A stretch of 50,253 nt of DNA from Candidatus Omnitrophota bacterium (GTDB lineage: Bacteria > Omnitrophota > Gorgyraeia > Zapsychrales > Fredricksoniimonadaceae). Each line of letters starts with the position of its first letter. Position 1 is the stretch's first letter. Positions 1-8,406 of the stretch are shown here, in pieces. Under the pieces are notes generated by a model. It was not told where the DNA came from and did no database searches. It worked only from the letters and a program-made list of their open reading frames with translations. A program made the position numbers and the translations under genes. The stretch spans positions 1 to 50,253 of the forward strand of contig JABDFL010000005.1 of the NCBI GenBank assembly GCA_013286575.1, read 5' to 3'.

Positions 1-2547
1 ATGACGGCCCCGGTATTTGATGTTTTTAATCCCATTGGTCATGTGGAATATTGGCTGCAGCAGCCGGTCGGTGATAATGAGCTTGTTGAAGATATGTTCC
101 GTGATTATGATTTTCGTTACGAGAAAAAAGGTCAGGAATTGAATCCGGCTATTGTTTTCCGGTTGGGATTGGTTTGGGCAAAAATGGCTTTGGAAAAAGC
201 AAGGCTTGCTGGTATCAAGAACAGGACAGTGCTTATTACACGTGATGCCCGGAAAGCCAACCCGGAAATTATGGATGCATTGGTGGCAGCCATGCGCTAC
301 AGCGGATTGGATGTTGTTTATACAGCGGTAGACACCAGTAATGCAGTCACATCCTATTCCTGGGCTGTTCAGCAGTTTAAGCCGCTAATGAGTATTTTTC
401 ATACAGCCAGTCATGTGTCCAGGGCCAGTGATGTTTTTGTCCGTGGGTTTAAGGTCGCTATCATGAATGAAATGGGGGAGGGTGTAAAAAGTCTGACCAG
501 AAAAGAAATCAAACAATATGCCCTTGGGGAAGTTAAAAAGTTATTGAAAAATCCGGAGGCAATGACCTTGCTCCGTGGTCAGAAATTAGGTAATTATGAA
601 GCTGAGGATGTTAAGGAGAATGTTATTCGTTTTAATACCTTGGTGGGAGTCGTAGCAGCTCAAAATGGTTCTTTGTATACATTAGGGGAAGCTTTAAAGA
701 AATCAAATAAACCATTGGCTGTTTTGTCCGAGCTCGAGCAAAGGTATGTTAATACTCTGCCCTTGCAAGGGATAAAGGTTGTTGTTGACGGGTCCCATAC
801 AGAGAGCGGAATACTGGCTGTGGAAACCTTTAAAAGATTAGGGGCGCAAGTAATAGAAATCAATACAGATATTCAAGATATTTGGGGTGAGCATAATGCC
901 GATCCATCTGTCAGAAAGAACCTGGCCGGATTAGAGGCCAAGATGAGAGAAACAGGGGCGCATTTTGGCCTTGCTTTTGATTTGGATGGAGATCGGGGGG
1001 CTATTCTTGTCCGGGATGCAATCACGAAAGACCCTGAGAAAGAATTTCTCAGTCTGGCCCCTGATAATCTTTTAGGAGTGTTATTGCCGTCTTTGATAAG
1101 CCAATGGGGGTATGGTCAGAGCGGAAAAAAAATCGCTATTATTAGGGATGTTCTAGGGACCCATGCCGTCAATGACCGGGGAAAAGAACTGGGTGTCGAA
1201 GTTTTCCAGACTGATGCAGGCTATCCATTTTTAAAGGCCAAGAAACAAGTTTTGGAAAAAGAGGGATTTGTTGTTCCCATGTATGGGGAGCGTTCAGGGC
1301 ATACGTGGCTTAATGTGTCAGGAGAAGTCGAAAATCCTTTGGCGGTGGCTGTTTTATTCGCCGTTTTGGCAAAACAAAAAATGGACCCAAACGCTGCAAA
1401 TCCTGTATTGGATGTTTATCAGAGCTTAACCATACCCTATTCTCAATCTCCTCGATTTCAGCCCTTGTTTCACCCGGATTTTCTCATTGAATTAGGCAAA
1501 AGCAATAATAATCCAACATCCTGGCGGTATGACCCCAATAACCCAACCAATCCTCCTCAGGTGGTCATTGAACTTGGGAAAGATTGGGGTATTAGATTGC
1601 TGCAGGATGAGTTTGTGGCCGGCAGGAGTTACAGTACATCCGTCGGACAATTAACAGTAAAAGAATTTAATTCGTATGCTGATCCTAAAGATGAGGGCGG
1701 ATTATATCGGTATGCGGACATTGTCTTTGAGCAAGACGGTAAATTTGCCGGACGTTTTGTTTTTCGTGCTTCTTCCAATGACCCTACCTTTGTAAACTCT
1801 TATGAGGCCCCTCAGTGGAAGGGTGAAGATATCCAAACAACTGGCAAAAGAAAAGCTGCTATAGCCAAGCTTGTTTTGGGCTTTTTGATGGACAGAAAGA
1901 TTGCACTTGTTACCAAAGAAGAGATAGCAAGTGCGTTGCCCCATTTATCAGCGGCGCAGGTTGATATTGCTTATGGTAAATCCAATCTTGGGCCGGTAGA
2001 AGCAGATTTAAATGATAAGGCTATGACTATGAAGTCCGATGCCCTTCTTCCTCAAGAGGATGATGATGTATCGCCACTTGACGCAGCGATGAATACGGGA
2101 GAGGATTTGGATATGATGCGATTGATTGGTGCTATTAATGCACTGATACAATCGGGGCCATTGCATTCAGTAAGTATACTGTATGATGGTGAAGCTCTTC
2201 CGTCATTGAGCTGGATTTCTGTCTTACATGAAAAATCCAGTGAAAAGCCTGGTCAACATCTGTTTAGATATAGTTATTACAGCTTTGCAGACAATCTCGT
2301 TATTAATATCAGTGACGCAGTGAGGGTCGGTTCTCGAGAGGAAACGGTAGATCAGGCGGCTCTGGCTAATCCCGGCGGTATCGACCTTAATTCCAGGAAT
2401 CTGAAGATGGAAAGTTCGGGAGAGAAGGTGAATATCACTTTTGACCCGGCAATGATTGCACAATTCAAGCGCGGGGACTTTTCCGGTGTCAGGATCAAAA
2501 TCCTCGACGTTGTTCCGATCAATCTGATGCCGTTGTTGGGATTATAA
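1..2547 (+). CDS. alpha-D-phosphohexomutase family protein (phosphomannomutase/phosphoglucomutase-like); 5' end may extend beyond the window
   Basis: 848-aa ORF; metal loop DLDGDR, sugar-binding GERSGH, phosphoserine-loop-like TASHVSR. Confidence 0.8.
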   Translation: MTAPVFDVFNPIGHVEYWLQQPVGDNELVEDMFRDYDFRYEKKGQELNPAIVFRLGLVWAKMALEKARLAGIKNRTVLITRDARKANPEIMDALVAAMRYSGLDVVYTAVDTSNAVTSYSWAVQQFKPLMSIFHTASHVSRASDVFVRGFKVAIMNEMGEGVKSLTRKEIKQYALGEVKKLLKNPEAMTLLRGQKLGNYEAEDVKENVIRFNTLVGVVAAQNGSLYTLGEALKKSNKPLAVLSELEQRYVNTLPLQGIKVVVDGSHTESGILAVETFKRLGAQVIEINTDIQDIWGEHNADPSVRKNLAGLEAKMRETGAHFGLAFDLDGDRGAILVRDAITKDPEKEFLSLAPDNLLGVLLPSLISQWGYGQSGKKIAIIRDVLGTHAVNDRGKELGVEVFQTDAGYPFLKAKKQVLEKEGFVVPMYGERSGHTWLNVSGEVENPLAVAVLFAVLAKQKMDPNAANPVLDVYQSLTIPYSQSPRFQPLFHPDFLIELGKSNNNPTSWRYDPNNPTNPPQVVIELGKDWGIRLLQDEFVAGRSYSTSVGQLTVKEFNSYADPKDEGGLYRYADIVFEQDGKFAGRFVFRASSNDPTFVNSYEAPQWKGEDIQTTGKRKAAIAKLVLGFLMDRKIALVTKEEIASALPHLSAAQVDIAYGKSNLGPVEADLNDKAMTMKSDALLPQEDDDVSPLDAAMNTGEDLDMMRLIGAINALIQSGPLHSVSILYDGEALPSLSWISVLHEKSSEKPGQHLFRYSYYSFADNLVINISDAVRVGSREETVDQAALANPGGIDLNSRNLKMESSGEKVNITFDPAMIAQFKRGDFSGVRIKILDVVPINLMPLLGL

Positions 2548-2559
2548 GGAGGAGTAAGA

Positions 2560-2661
2560 TTAATGCTTGGTTGATTTTGAGTGGTCGTCCCTAAAAGCGA
2601 TCCAAGCAACGACTCCGCAAAAGACTATCAAGAAAATTTCATAATAAACGCCGCCATTCAT
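2560..2661 (-). CDS. 33-aa small membrane protein (MNGGVYYEIFLIVFCGVVAWIAFRDDHSKSTKH)
   Basis: Short ORF below the track cutoff; hydrophobic helix plus charged tail; ATGA overlap with the stop of the upstream 71-aa ORF. Confidence 0.5.
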   Translation of the reverse strand: MNGGVYYEIFLIVFCGVVAWIAFRDDHSKSTKH

Positions 2662-2873
2662 AGAGATATCCTTTCTTCTTTTAGTAATATTGTAGCAAGG
2701 CTATATAATATTACAAAGGAAATCGCCCCAAATAGAAAAAGAGGTATGTCCAGATTGTGAAGTACGACTTGGCCTAATAGTATAGTTGAGAAGAAAAAAT
2801 TTCCAAGATTGAAAAATGATTTGCTGAGTTCTTTGCGTTGGGTTGGATTCAATTTGAAATGACTAAACAGCAT
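2658..2873 (-). CDS. 71-aa small membrane protein with two predicted hydrophobic segments
   Basis: ORF with GGAG-like SD upstream; hydrophobic segments FSTILLGQVVL and LFLFGAISFVILYSLATIL. Confidence 0.55.
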   Translation of the reverse strand: MLFSHFKLNPTQRKELSKSFFNLGNFFFSTILLGQVVLHNLDIPLFLFGAISFVILYSLATILLKEERISL

Positions 2874-2995
2874 GGCAAACTCCGGCAGTTATAAAGGGGG
2901 AAGTTGATGGGTGATTTTTTAAAAGAAGCATGGGGGATGCCTCAACAAGCAAAAATATAATACAATCCGCTGTGGGCGTTGTCAATTGATCTGTT

Positions 2996-3022
2996 TTAGC
3001 ACTCCGTTAAATGTACTGCTAG
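2996..3022 (+). promoter_or_regulatory. CIRCE-like HrcA operator 1 (TTAGCACTC-N9-TACTGCTAG)
   Basis: Left half is the exact CIRCE half-site; right half matches 6/9; lies just upstream of the -35 box of groES. Confidence 0.6.
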
Positions 3023-3029
3023 AAAATTC

Positions 3030-3058
3030 TTGACAAAATTTCCATCTCCCGCTATGAT
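3030..3058 (+). promoter_or_regulatory. sigma70-type promoter for groESL (TTGACA-17-TATGAT)
   Basis: Consensus -35 at 3030-3035, -10 at 3053-3058, 17-bp spacer. Confidence 0.75.
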
Positions 3059-3084
3059 TGGCACTCTGAATCTGGAAGTGCCAA
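3058..3084 (+). promoter_or_regulatory. CIRCE-like HrcA operator 2 (TTGGCACTC-N9-AAGTGCCAA)
   Basis: Near-perfect inverted repeat with N9 spacer at the expected groESL start site. Confidence 0.75.
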
Positions 3085-3161
3085 AGATTGTCACGCCCAA
3101 ACAGGCTTGCAATTACACAAAAAATATTAATCATTAACACTTTTAACAAGGAGGAGAAGTT

Positions 3162-3452
3162 ATGGCTATTCAACCGTTAGCTGACCGCATTGTGGTCAAG
3201 GTGCTGGAAGCTAAAGAAGTCACCAAGGGCGGCATTTTGCTTCCGGAAACCGCCAAAGAAAAACCCCAGGAAGGCAAAGTCATTGCCGTAGGTAAGGGCA
3301 AAGCGTCTGATACCGGTCATATTGTGCCTTTGGAAGTCAAGGTCGGGGACCGTATTTTGTACACCAAATACGGCGGTACGGAAATCACCACGACAGATGG
3401 TGAAGAGCTTTTGATCATGAAGGAAGAAGACGTTTTAGCTATTGTTAAGTAA
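3162..3452 (+). CDS. groES: co-chaperonin GroES
   Basis: 96 aa; IQPLADRIVVKVLEAKEVTKGGILLPETAKEKPQEGKVIAVG. Confidence 0.98.
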   Translation: MAIQPLADRIVVKVLEAKEVTKGGILLPETAKEKPQEGKVIAVGKGKASDTGHIVPLEVKVGDRILYTKYGGTEITTTDGEELLIMKEEDVLAIVK

Positions 3453-3501
3453 AAATGGCCCCGCCATGGCGGGGGACAGAGACTAATAAGGAGAAAGTAA
3501 A

Positions 3502-5145
3502 ATGGGAGCAAAACAATTATTATTTGAAGATGAAGGACGCCGCAAGATTTTGCGTGGGGTGGAGCAGTTATCACGCGCGGTAAAGGTCACCTTGGGCCCT
3601 AAAGGCCGTAATGTGGTTTTAGACAAGAAATTCGGCAGCCCGACTGTCACCAAGGACGGTGTGTCGGTAGCCAAAGAAATTGAATTGGAAGACCCGTTTG
3701 AAAATATGGGTGCCCAGATGGTCAAGGAAGTCGCTGAAAAGACCTCTGACATCGCCGGTGACGGTACAACCACCGCGACTGTTTTGGCTGAATCCATTTA
3801 CCGCGAAGGTTTAAAGAACGTCACTGCCGGTGCCAATCCCATGGCTTTAAAGCGCGGGATTGATTTGGCGGTGGTCCGCATCGTGGCCAAGATCGAAAAG
3901 CTTGCCAAGAAGGTTGATCTTAAGAATTCCAAAGAAGTCGAGCAGGTTGCGACTGTCGCGGCCAACAATGATAATGTCATTGGTAAGAAGATCGCCGAGG
4001 CTTTTGAAGCTGTCGGCAAAGACGGCGTCATCACCGTCGAAGAAAGCAAGACCATCTTTACGGAATTGAAGATCGTGGAAGGCATGCAATTTGATCAGGG
4101 ATATCTTTCCCCGTATTTTTCAACAGATATGGAAAAGATGATCTGCGAGCTTGAAGAACCATATATCCTTCTTTATGAAAAGAAGATCTCCAGCATCAAG
4201 GATATCTTGCCTGTCTTGGAAAAAGTGGCTAAAAGCGGGCGTCCTTTATTGATCCTTTGCGAAGAGGTCGAAGGCGAAGCCTTAGCAACTCTCGTCGTCA
4301 ACAAGATGCGCGGCACCTTGCATTGCGCTGCGGTCAAGGCCCCGGGTTATGGTGATCGCCGCAAAGAAATGCTCAAAGACATCGCTGTTTTGACCGGCGG
4401 CAAGGCTATTACCGAGGATTTAGGGCTTAAGCTCGAGAATATCGAGGTTGCTGATTTAGGCCGTGCCAAGAAGGTCAAGATCGACAAGGATAATACAACG
4501 ATCGTTCAGGGTGCCGGTAAACCGGCGGATATCAAAAGCCGTTTGGCCCAGATCAAGAATCAAATTGATTCTACTGATTCCTCTTACGATAAAGAAAAAT
4601 TACAGGAACGTTTGGCCAAGATTGCCGGTGGTGTCGCCATTATCAATGTGGGTGCCGCGACCGAATCTGAAATGAAAGAAAAGAAGGCCCGCGTTGAAGA
4701 TGCCTTGCATGCGACCCGCGCGGCCGTGGAAGAAGGTATAGTTCCGGGCGGCGGTGTGGCGCTTTTACGCTGCATTAAGGATTTGGAAGGCATTGACCTT
4801 CAGGGTGATGAGAAGACCGGCGCTGAGATCGTACGCCGTTCTTTGGAATCTCCCATACGTCAATTGGCTTTCAATTCCGGGTTAGAAGGTTCTGTCATCC
4901 TTGAGCACTTGAAGAATGAAAAAGACGCTGCTTTTGGTTATGATTTTAACTCTGACCAATATGTGGACATGATCAAAGCAGGTATCATTGATCCGGCCAA
5001 GGTGACCCGCACGGCATTGCAAAATGCGGCATCTATTGCAGGATTGCTTTTAACCACAGAATGTTTGATCACTGACGTCCCTGAAAAGGAAAAACCTGTC
5101 ATGCCTCCGATGCCTGGTGGCGGTGGTATGGGTGGGATGTATTAA
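3502..5145 (+). CDS. groEL: chaperonin GroEL
   Basis: 547 aa; canonical GroEL with GGM-rich C-terminus ([11 protein letters not shown]). Confidence 0.99.
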   Translation: MGAKQLLFEDEGRRKILRGVEQLSRAVKVTLGPKGRNVVLDKKFGSPTVTKDGVSVAKEIELEDPFENMGAQMVKEVAEKTSDIAGDGTTTATVLAESIYREGLKNVTAGANPMALKRGIDLAVVRIVAKIEKLAKKVDLKNSKEVEQVATVAANNDNVIGKKIAEAFEAVGKDGVITVEESKTIFTELKIVEGMQFDQGYLSPYFSTDMEKMICELEEPYILLYEKKISSIKDILPVLEKVAKSGRPLLILCEEVEGEALATLVVNKMRGTLHCAAVKAPGYGDRRKEMLKDIAVLTGGKAITEDLGLKLENIEVADLGRAKKVKIDKDNTTIVQGAGKPADIKSRLAQIKNQIDSTDSSYDKEKLQERLAKIAGGVAIINVGAATESEMKEKKARVEDALHATRAAVEEGIVPGGGVALLRCIKDLEGIDLQGDEKTGAEIVRRSLESPIRQLAFNSGLEGSVILEHLKNEKDAAFGYDFNSDQYVDMIKAGIIDPAKVTRTALQNAASIAGLLLTTECLITDVPEKEKPVMPPMPGGGGMGGMY

Positions 5146-5158
5146 AAAAGAGTTGGGT

Positions 5159-5191
5159 GAAAAAGGGGACACTTTAAAGTGTCCCCTTTTT
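5159..5191 (+). terminator. intrinsic terminator after groEL; self-complementary GGGGACACTTTAAAGTGTCCCC core
   Basis: Perfect palindrome flanked by A-tract and T-tract. Confidence 0.8.
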
Positions 5192-5202
5192 CGTTTTATC
5201 TA

Positions 5203-5231
5203 TTGACACTTTGCCTTTATTAGGGTATAAT
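5203..5231 (+). promoter_or_regulatory. perfect consensus sigma70 promoter (TTGACA-17-TATAAT) for guaB3
   Basis: -35 at 5203-5208, -10 at 5226-5231, 17-bp spacer. Confidence 0.8.
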
Positions 5232-5300
5232 CCCGCTTCAAATTCATTTTTTTAAGCTTTTTTTCAGCTCGTATCTCATTGAAAATAGGGGGGTTAGGTA

Positions 5301-6470
5301 ATGGCTGATTGGATTGGCATCGGGCGGCGCGCACGCAGATGTTACGGTTTTGACGAAGTGGCCTTAGTTCCAGGTAGTGTGACGGTCAACCCTGCTGAAG
5401 TAGATACCACGTTTATTTTAGGTAAACATAGATTTCCTGTGCCTATCATGGCTGCGTCCATGGATGGCGTGGTTGATGTTAAATTTGCCATTGCCATGGG
5501 CAAGCTTGGCGGCATCGCGGTCTTAAACCTTGACGGCATCCAGACCCGTTATGACCATCCGGAAGAGATTTTAAAGCAAATAGCGTCAGCCACTCCTGAG
5601 GAAGCGACCAAACTGGTCCAAAGCCTCTATGAGAACACTAAATTTCCTGTTAAAGAAAAATTGATCGCCAAACGCATCGAGGAAATTAAAAAGGCCAAGG
5701 TGCCGGCGATTGTAAGCTGTATCCCTCAAAACGCGGCTGCTTTTTCTAAAATTGCCGCTGAAGCGGGAGTGGATGCGTTTATCGTGCAGTCGACCGTTGC
5801 GACGGTGCGTCATATTTCTACGGAATATAAAATATTGGATATAGAAAAATTTTGTAAAAATACCAAGGTCCCGGTCATTATCGGTAATGTGGTCACCTAT
5901 GAAATGGCGTTAGAGATTTTAGAAGCCGGCGCATCAGGTGTTTTGGTCGGCATTGGCCCGGGTGCTGCCTGCACTTCCCGCGGCGTTTTAGGCATCGGTG
6001 TCCCTCAAATCACCGCGACGGTTGATTGCTGCGCTGCGCGTGATTATTATTTTAAGCGTAAGGGCAAATATGTCCCCATGATCACCGACGGCGGCATGCG
6101 TATCGGCGGGGAGATTTGCAAGGCTTTTGCGGCCGGGTCGGACGCGGTGATGGTGGGCTCTGCTTTTGCCAAAGCTGAAGAAGCTCCGGGGCGCGGTTAT
6201 CATTGGGGGATGGCCACCTCGCACGCTAATCTGCCGCGCGGGACACGTATCCGCGTCGGTACCAGCGGCACCTTGAAAGAGATCCTCATGGGCCCGGCCC
6301 GTGTTGATGACGGTTCACAGAATTTGGTCGGTGCTTTAAAGACCTCCATGGGTTCCTTGGGGGCCCGTAATATTAAAGAAATGCATGATGTTGAAATCAT
6401 CCTGGCACCATCGATCCAGACGGAAGGCAAGGTCTTCCAGATCGGGCAACGTGTAGGGATGGGCAAGTAA
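5301..6470 (+). CDS. GuaB3 family IMP dehydrogenase-like / GMP reductase-like protein, no CBS domains
   Basis: 389 aa; GIGPGAACTSRGVLGIGVPQ catalytic loop; GuaB3-like RARRCYGFDEVALVPG start and GTSGTLKEILMGPARVDDGSQNLVGALKTSMGSLGA tail. Confidence 0.85.
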   Translation: MADWIGIGRRARRCYGFDEVALVPGSVTVNPAEVDTTFILGKHRFPVPIMAASMDGVVDVKFAIAMGKLGGIAVLNLDGIQTRYDHPEEILKQIASATPEEATKLVQSLYENTKFPVKEKLIAKRIEEIKKAKVPAIVSCIPQNAAAFSKIAAEAGVDAFIVQSTVATVRHISTEYKILDIEKFCKNTKVPVIIGNVVTYEMALEILEAGASGVLVGIGPGAACTSRGVLGIGVPQITATVDCCAARDYYFKRKGKYVPMITDGGMRIGGEICKAFAAGSDAVMVGSAFAKAEEAPGRGYHWGMATSHANLPRGTRIRVGTSGTLKEILMGPARVDDGSQNLVGALKTSMGSLGARNIKEMHDVEIILAPSIQTEGKVFQIGQRVGMGK

Positions 6471-6491
6471 AGCCGCTAAAAGCGGCTTTAC
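6467..6491 (+). terminator. hairpin AAAGCCGCT-AAA-AGCGGCTTT at the end of guaB3 (possible terminator)
   Basis: Inverted repeat directly at the stop codon; only a short T-run. Confidence 0.45.
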
Positions 6492-6502
6492 TCCCGAAAA
6501 AT

Positions 6503-6518
6503 TTCACATTTATGTGAA
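6503..6518 (+). promoter_or_regulatory. palindrome TTCACAT-TT-ATGTGAA upstream of guaA
   Basis: 7-bp perfect inverted repeat in the guaB3-guaA intergenic region. Confidence 0.3.
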
Positions 6519-6567
6519 GTTTTGCAGGGGGGTTCCATAGTGTGTTTTTAAAAAGGAGTAATACCTC

Positions 6568-8325
6568 ATGGCTCAGAAAAAAGCCGTTAAGAAGGCTGTA
6601 AAAAAGGCAACTAAAAAGGTAACCAAAAAGGCCGCTAAAAAAGTTGTCCCCAAGCCTGTTCAAAGAAAACATGTCAGCCGTTTTGCCAGAAAGCCGGGCA
6701 AACGCAAACCCGTACATGGTTTGATGAAGCCTATTAAATTAAGGTCTTCTTCGCGGATCGTCCCGATGGAGATCAAGAAGCAAAGGGCCCGCGATATCAT
6801 CCTGATTTTGGACATGGGTTCCCAATACACCCAGCTCATCGCCCGCCGTGTGCGCGAAAGCAAGGTTTTCAGCCAGATCGTTCCCTATAATATTTCCGTT
6901 GAAAAGATCAAAGAAATTTATCCTAAAGGTATCATTCTTTCCGGCGGCCCGCAAAGCGTCACCGATAAAGGTGCTCCTTTACCCAACCCTGATATTTTTA
7001 AATTAAATATCCCCATTTTAGGGGTTTGTTACGGCATGCAGGCCATCACCCATATGTTGGGCGGCAAGGTGTCCAAAGCCAAGGACCGTGAATACGGCAA
7101 GGCTGAGCTTTTCATCGACAATAATAAAGATTTGTTTACCAATCTCTCCACGAATTTGACCTGCTGGATGAGCCACGGTGATGAGATCGTTTCGCCACCG
7201 CCGGGATTTGTCCGCATTGCCCATACATTAAACGCGGCCAACGCGGCCATTGCCAACCGTACCCGCAGGATTTACGGGGTGCAATTCCATCCGGAAGTCG
7301 TGCACACCCAGCGCGGTTTGCAGATGATACAGAATTTTGCGTACACCATTTGCGGATGTTTGCCGCGCTGGACCATGGACCGTTTTGCCACGGCTGCCAT
7401 CAAGCAGATCCAGGAAACCGTCGGCGGCAAGAAAGTTGTTTTGGGCCTAAGCGGCGGGGTGGATTCTGCAGTGGTTGCGGTATTGTTACAAAAGGCCATC
7501 GGCAGCCGTTTGTATTGCATTTTTGTGGACAATGGCCTGCTGCGCAAGAATGAATCTTCTTCCGTGGTGCGTACGTTCAAGGGGCATTTTAAAATGAATT
7601 TGACCGTCATTGAAGCTGAAAAACGTTTTATTGAACGGCTCAAAGGCATTGAAGACCCCGAGCAAAAAAGAAAGATCATCGGCGATGAATTTATCCGCGT
7701 TTTTCAGGACGCTTCCAAGAAGATCAAAGGCGCTGAATTCCTGGCCCAGGGAACATTGTATCCTGACGTCATTGAGTCCCTTCCCGCGCACGGCGGACCG
7801 ACGGCAGTCATCAAAAGCCATCATAACGTCGGCGGCCTGCCTAAGGACATGAAATTTAAATTGGTCGAGCCTCTGCGTGAATTATTCAAGGATGAGGTGC
7901 GTTTGATCGGCAAGAATTTGCAGATGCCTGAATCCATCCTCAAGCGCCAGCCTTTTCCGGGCCCGGGTTTGGCTATCCGTATTCTTGGCGAAGTCACCAC
8001 TGAGCGCCTGGAATTGCTGCGTGAAGCAGATGACCGTGTCATGGATGAAATTAAGAAGGCCGGGCTTTATCAGGACCTGTGGCAATCATTTGCGGTGTTG
8101 CTTCCCATCAAGACTGTCGGCGTCATGGGTGATCAGCGTACCTATGAAAACGTCATTGCCTTGCGCTGTGTTACCAGTGCCGACGGGATGACCGCTGACT
8201 GGGCCCAATTGCCTTATGATCTTCTGGGACGCATTTCCAATCGTATCATTAATGAGGTCAAGGGCATTAACCGTGTCGTTTACGACATCAGCTCGAAACC
8301 TCCTGCTACGATTGAGTGGGAATAA
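6568..8325 (+). CDS. guaA: GMP synthetase (glutamine-hydrolysing) with ~65-aa Lys/Ala-rich N-terminal extension
   Basis: 585 aa; GATase (GVCYGMQ), ATP-PPase SGGVDS, C-term PATIEWE; strong SD AAAAAGGAG before 6568. Confidence 0.95.
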   Translation: MAQKKAVKKAVKKATKKVTKKAAKKVVPKPVQRKHVSRFARKPGKRKPVHGLMKPIKLRSSSRIVPMEIKKQRARDIILILDMGSQYTQLIARRVRESKVFSQIVPYNISVEKIKEIYPKGIILSGGPQSVTDKGAPLPNPDIFKLNIPILGVCYGMQAITHMLGGKVSKAKDREYGKAELFIDNNKDLFTNLSTNLTCWMSHGDEIVSPPPGFVRIAHTLNAANAAIANRTRRIYGVQFHPEVVHTQRGLQMIQNFAYTICGCLPRWTMDRFATAAIKQIQETVGGKKVVLGLSGGVDSAVVAVLLQKAIGSRLYCIFVDNGLLRKNESSSVVRTFKGHFKMNLTVIEAEKRFIERLKGIEDPEQKRKIIGDEFIRVFQDASKKIKGAEFLAQGTLYPDVIESLPAHGGPTAVIKSHHNVGGLPKDMKFKLVEPLRELFKDEVRLIGKNLQMPESILKRQPFPGPGLAIRILGEVTTERLELLREADDRVMDEIKKAGLYQDLWQSFAVLLPIKTVGVMGDQRTYENVIALRCVTSADGMTADWAQLPYDLLGRISNRIINEVKGINRVVYDISSKPPATIEWE

Positions 8326-8352
8326 TCCGTATAATTTTATATTGATTCCTCT

Positions 8353-8406
8353 CGGCCTTAAGTGTTAAAGTAATATTCAATTTAACACTTAAGGCCGTTG
8401 TTTTTT
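8353..8406 (+). terminator. 17-bp perfect stem hairpin with U-tract (guaA terminator abutting dnaE start)
   Basis: CGGCCTTAAGTGTTAAA / TTTAACACTTAAGGCCG, 11-nt loop, then TTGTTTTTT. Confidence 0.8.

Noticed and set aside
2907-2960. 17-aa ORF MGDFLKEAWGMPQQAKI with a GGGGG-rich SD upstream of groESL
   Set aside because: Too short to support without conservation data; could be chance.
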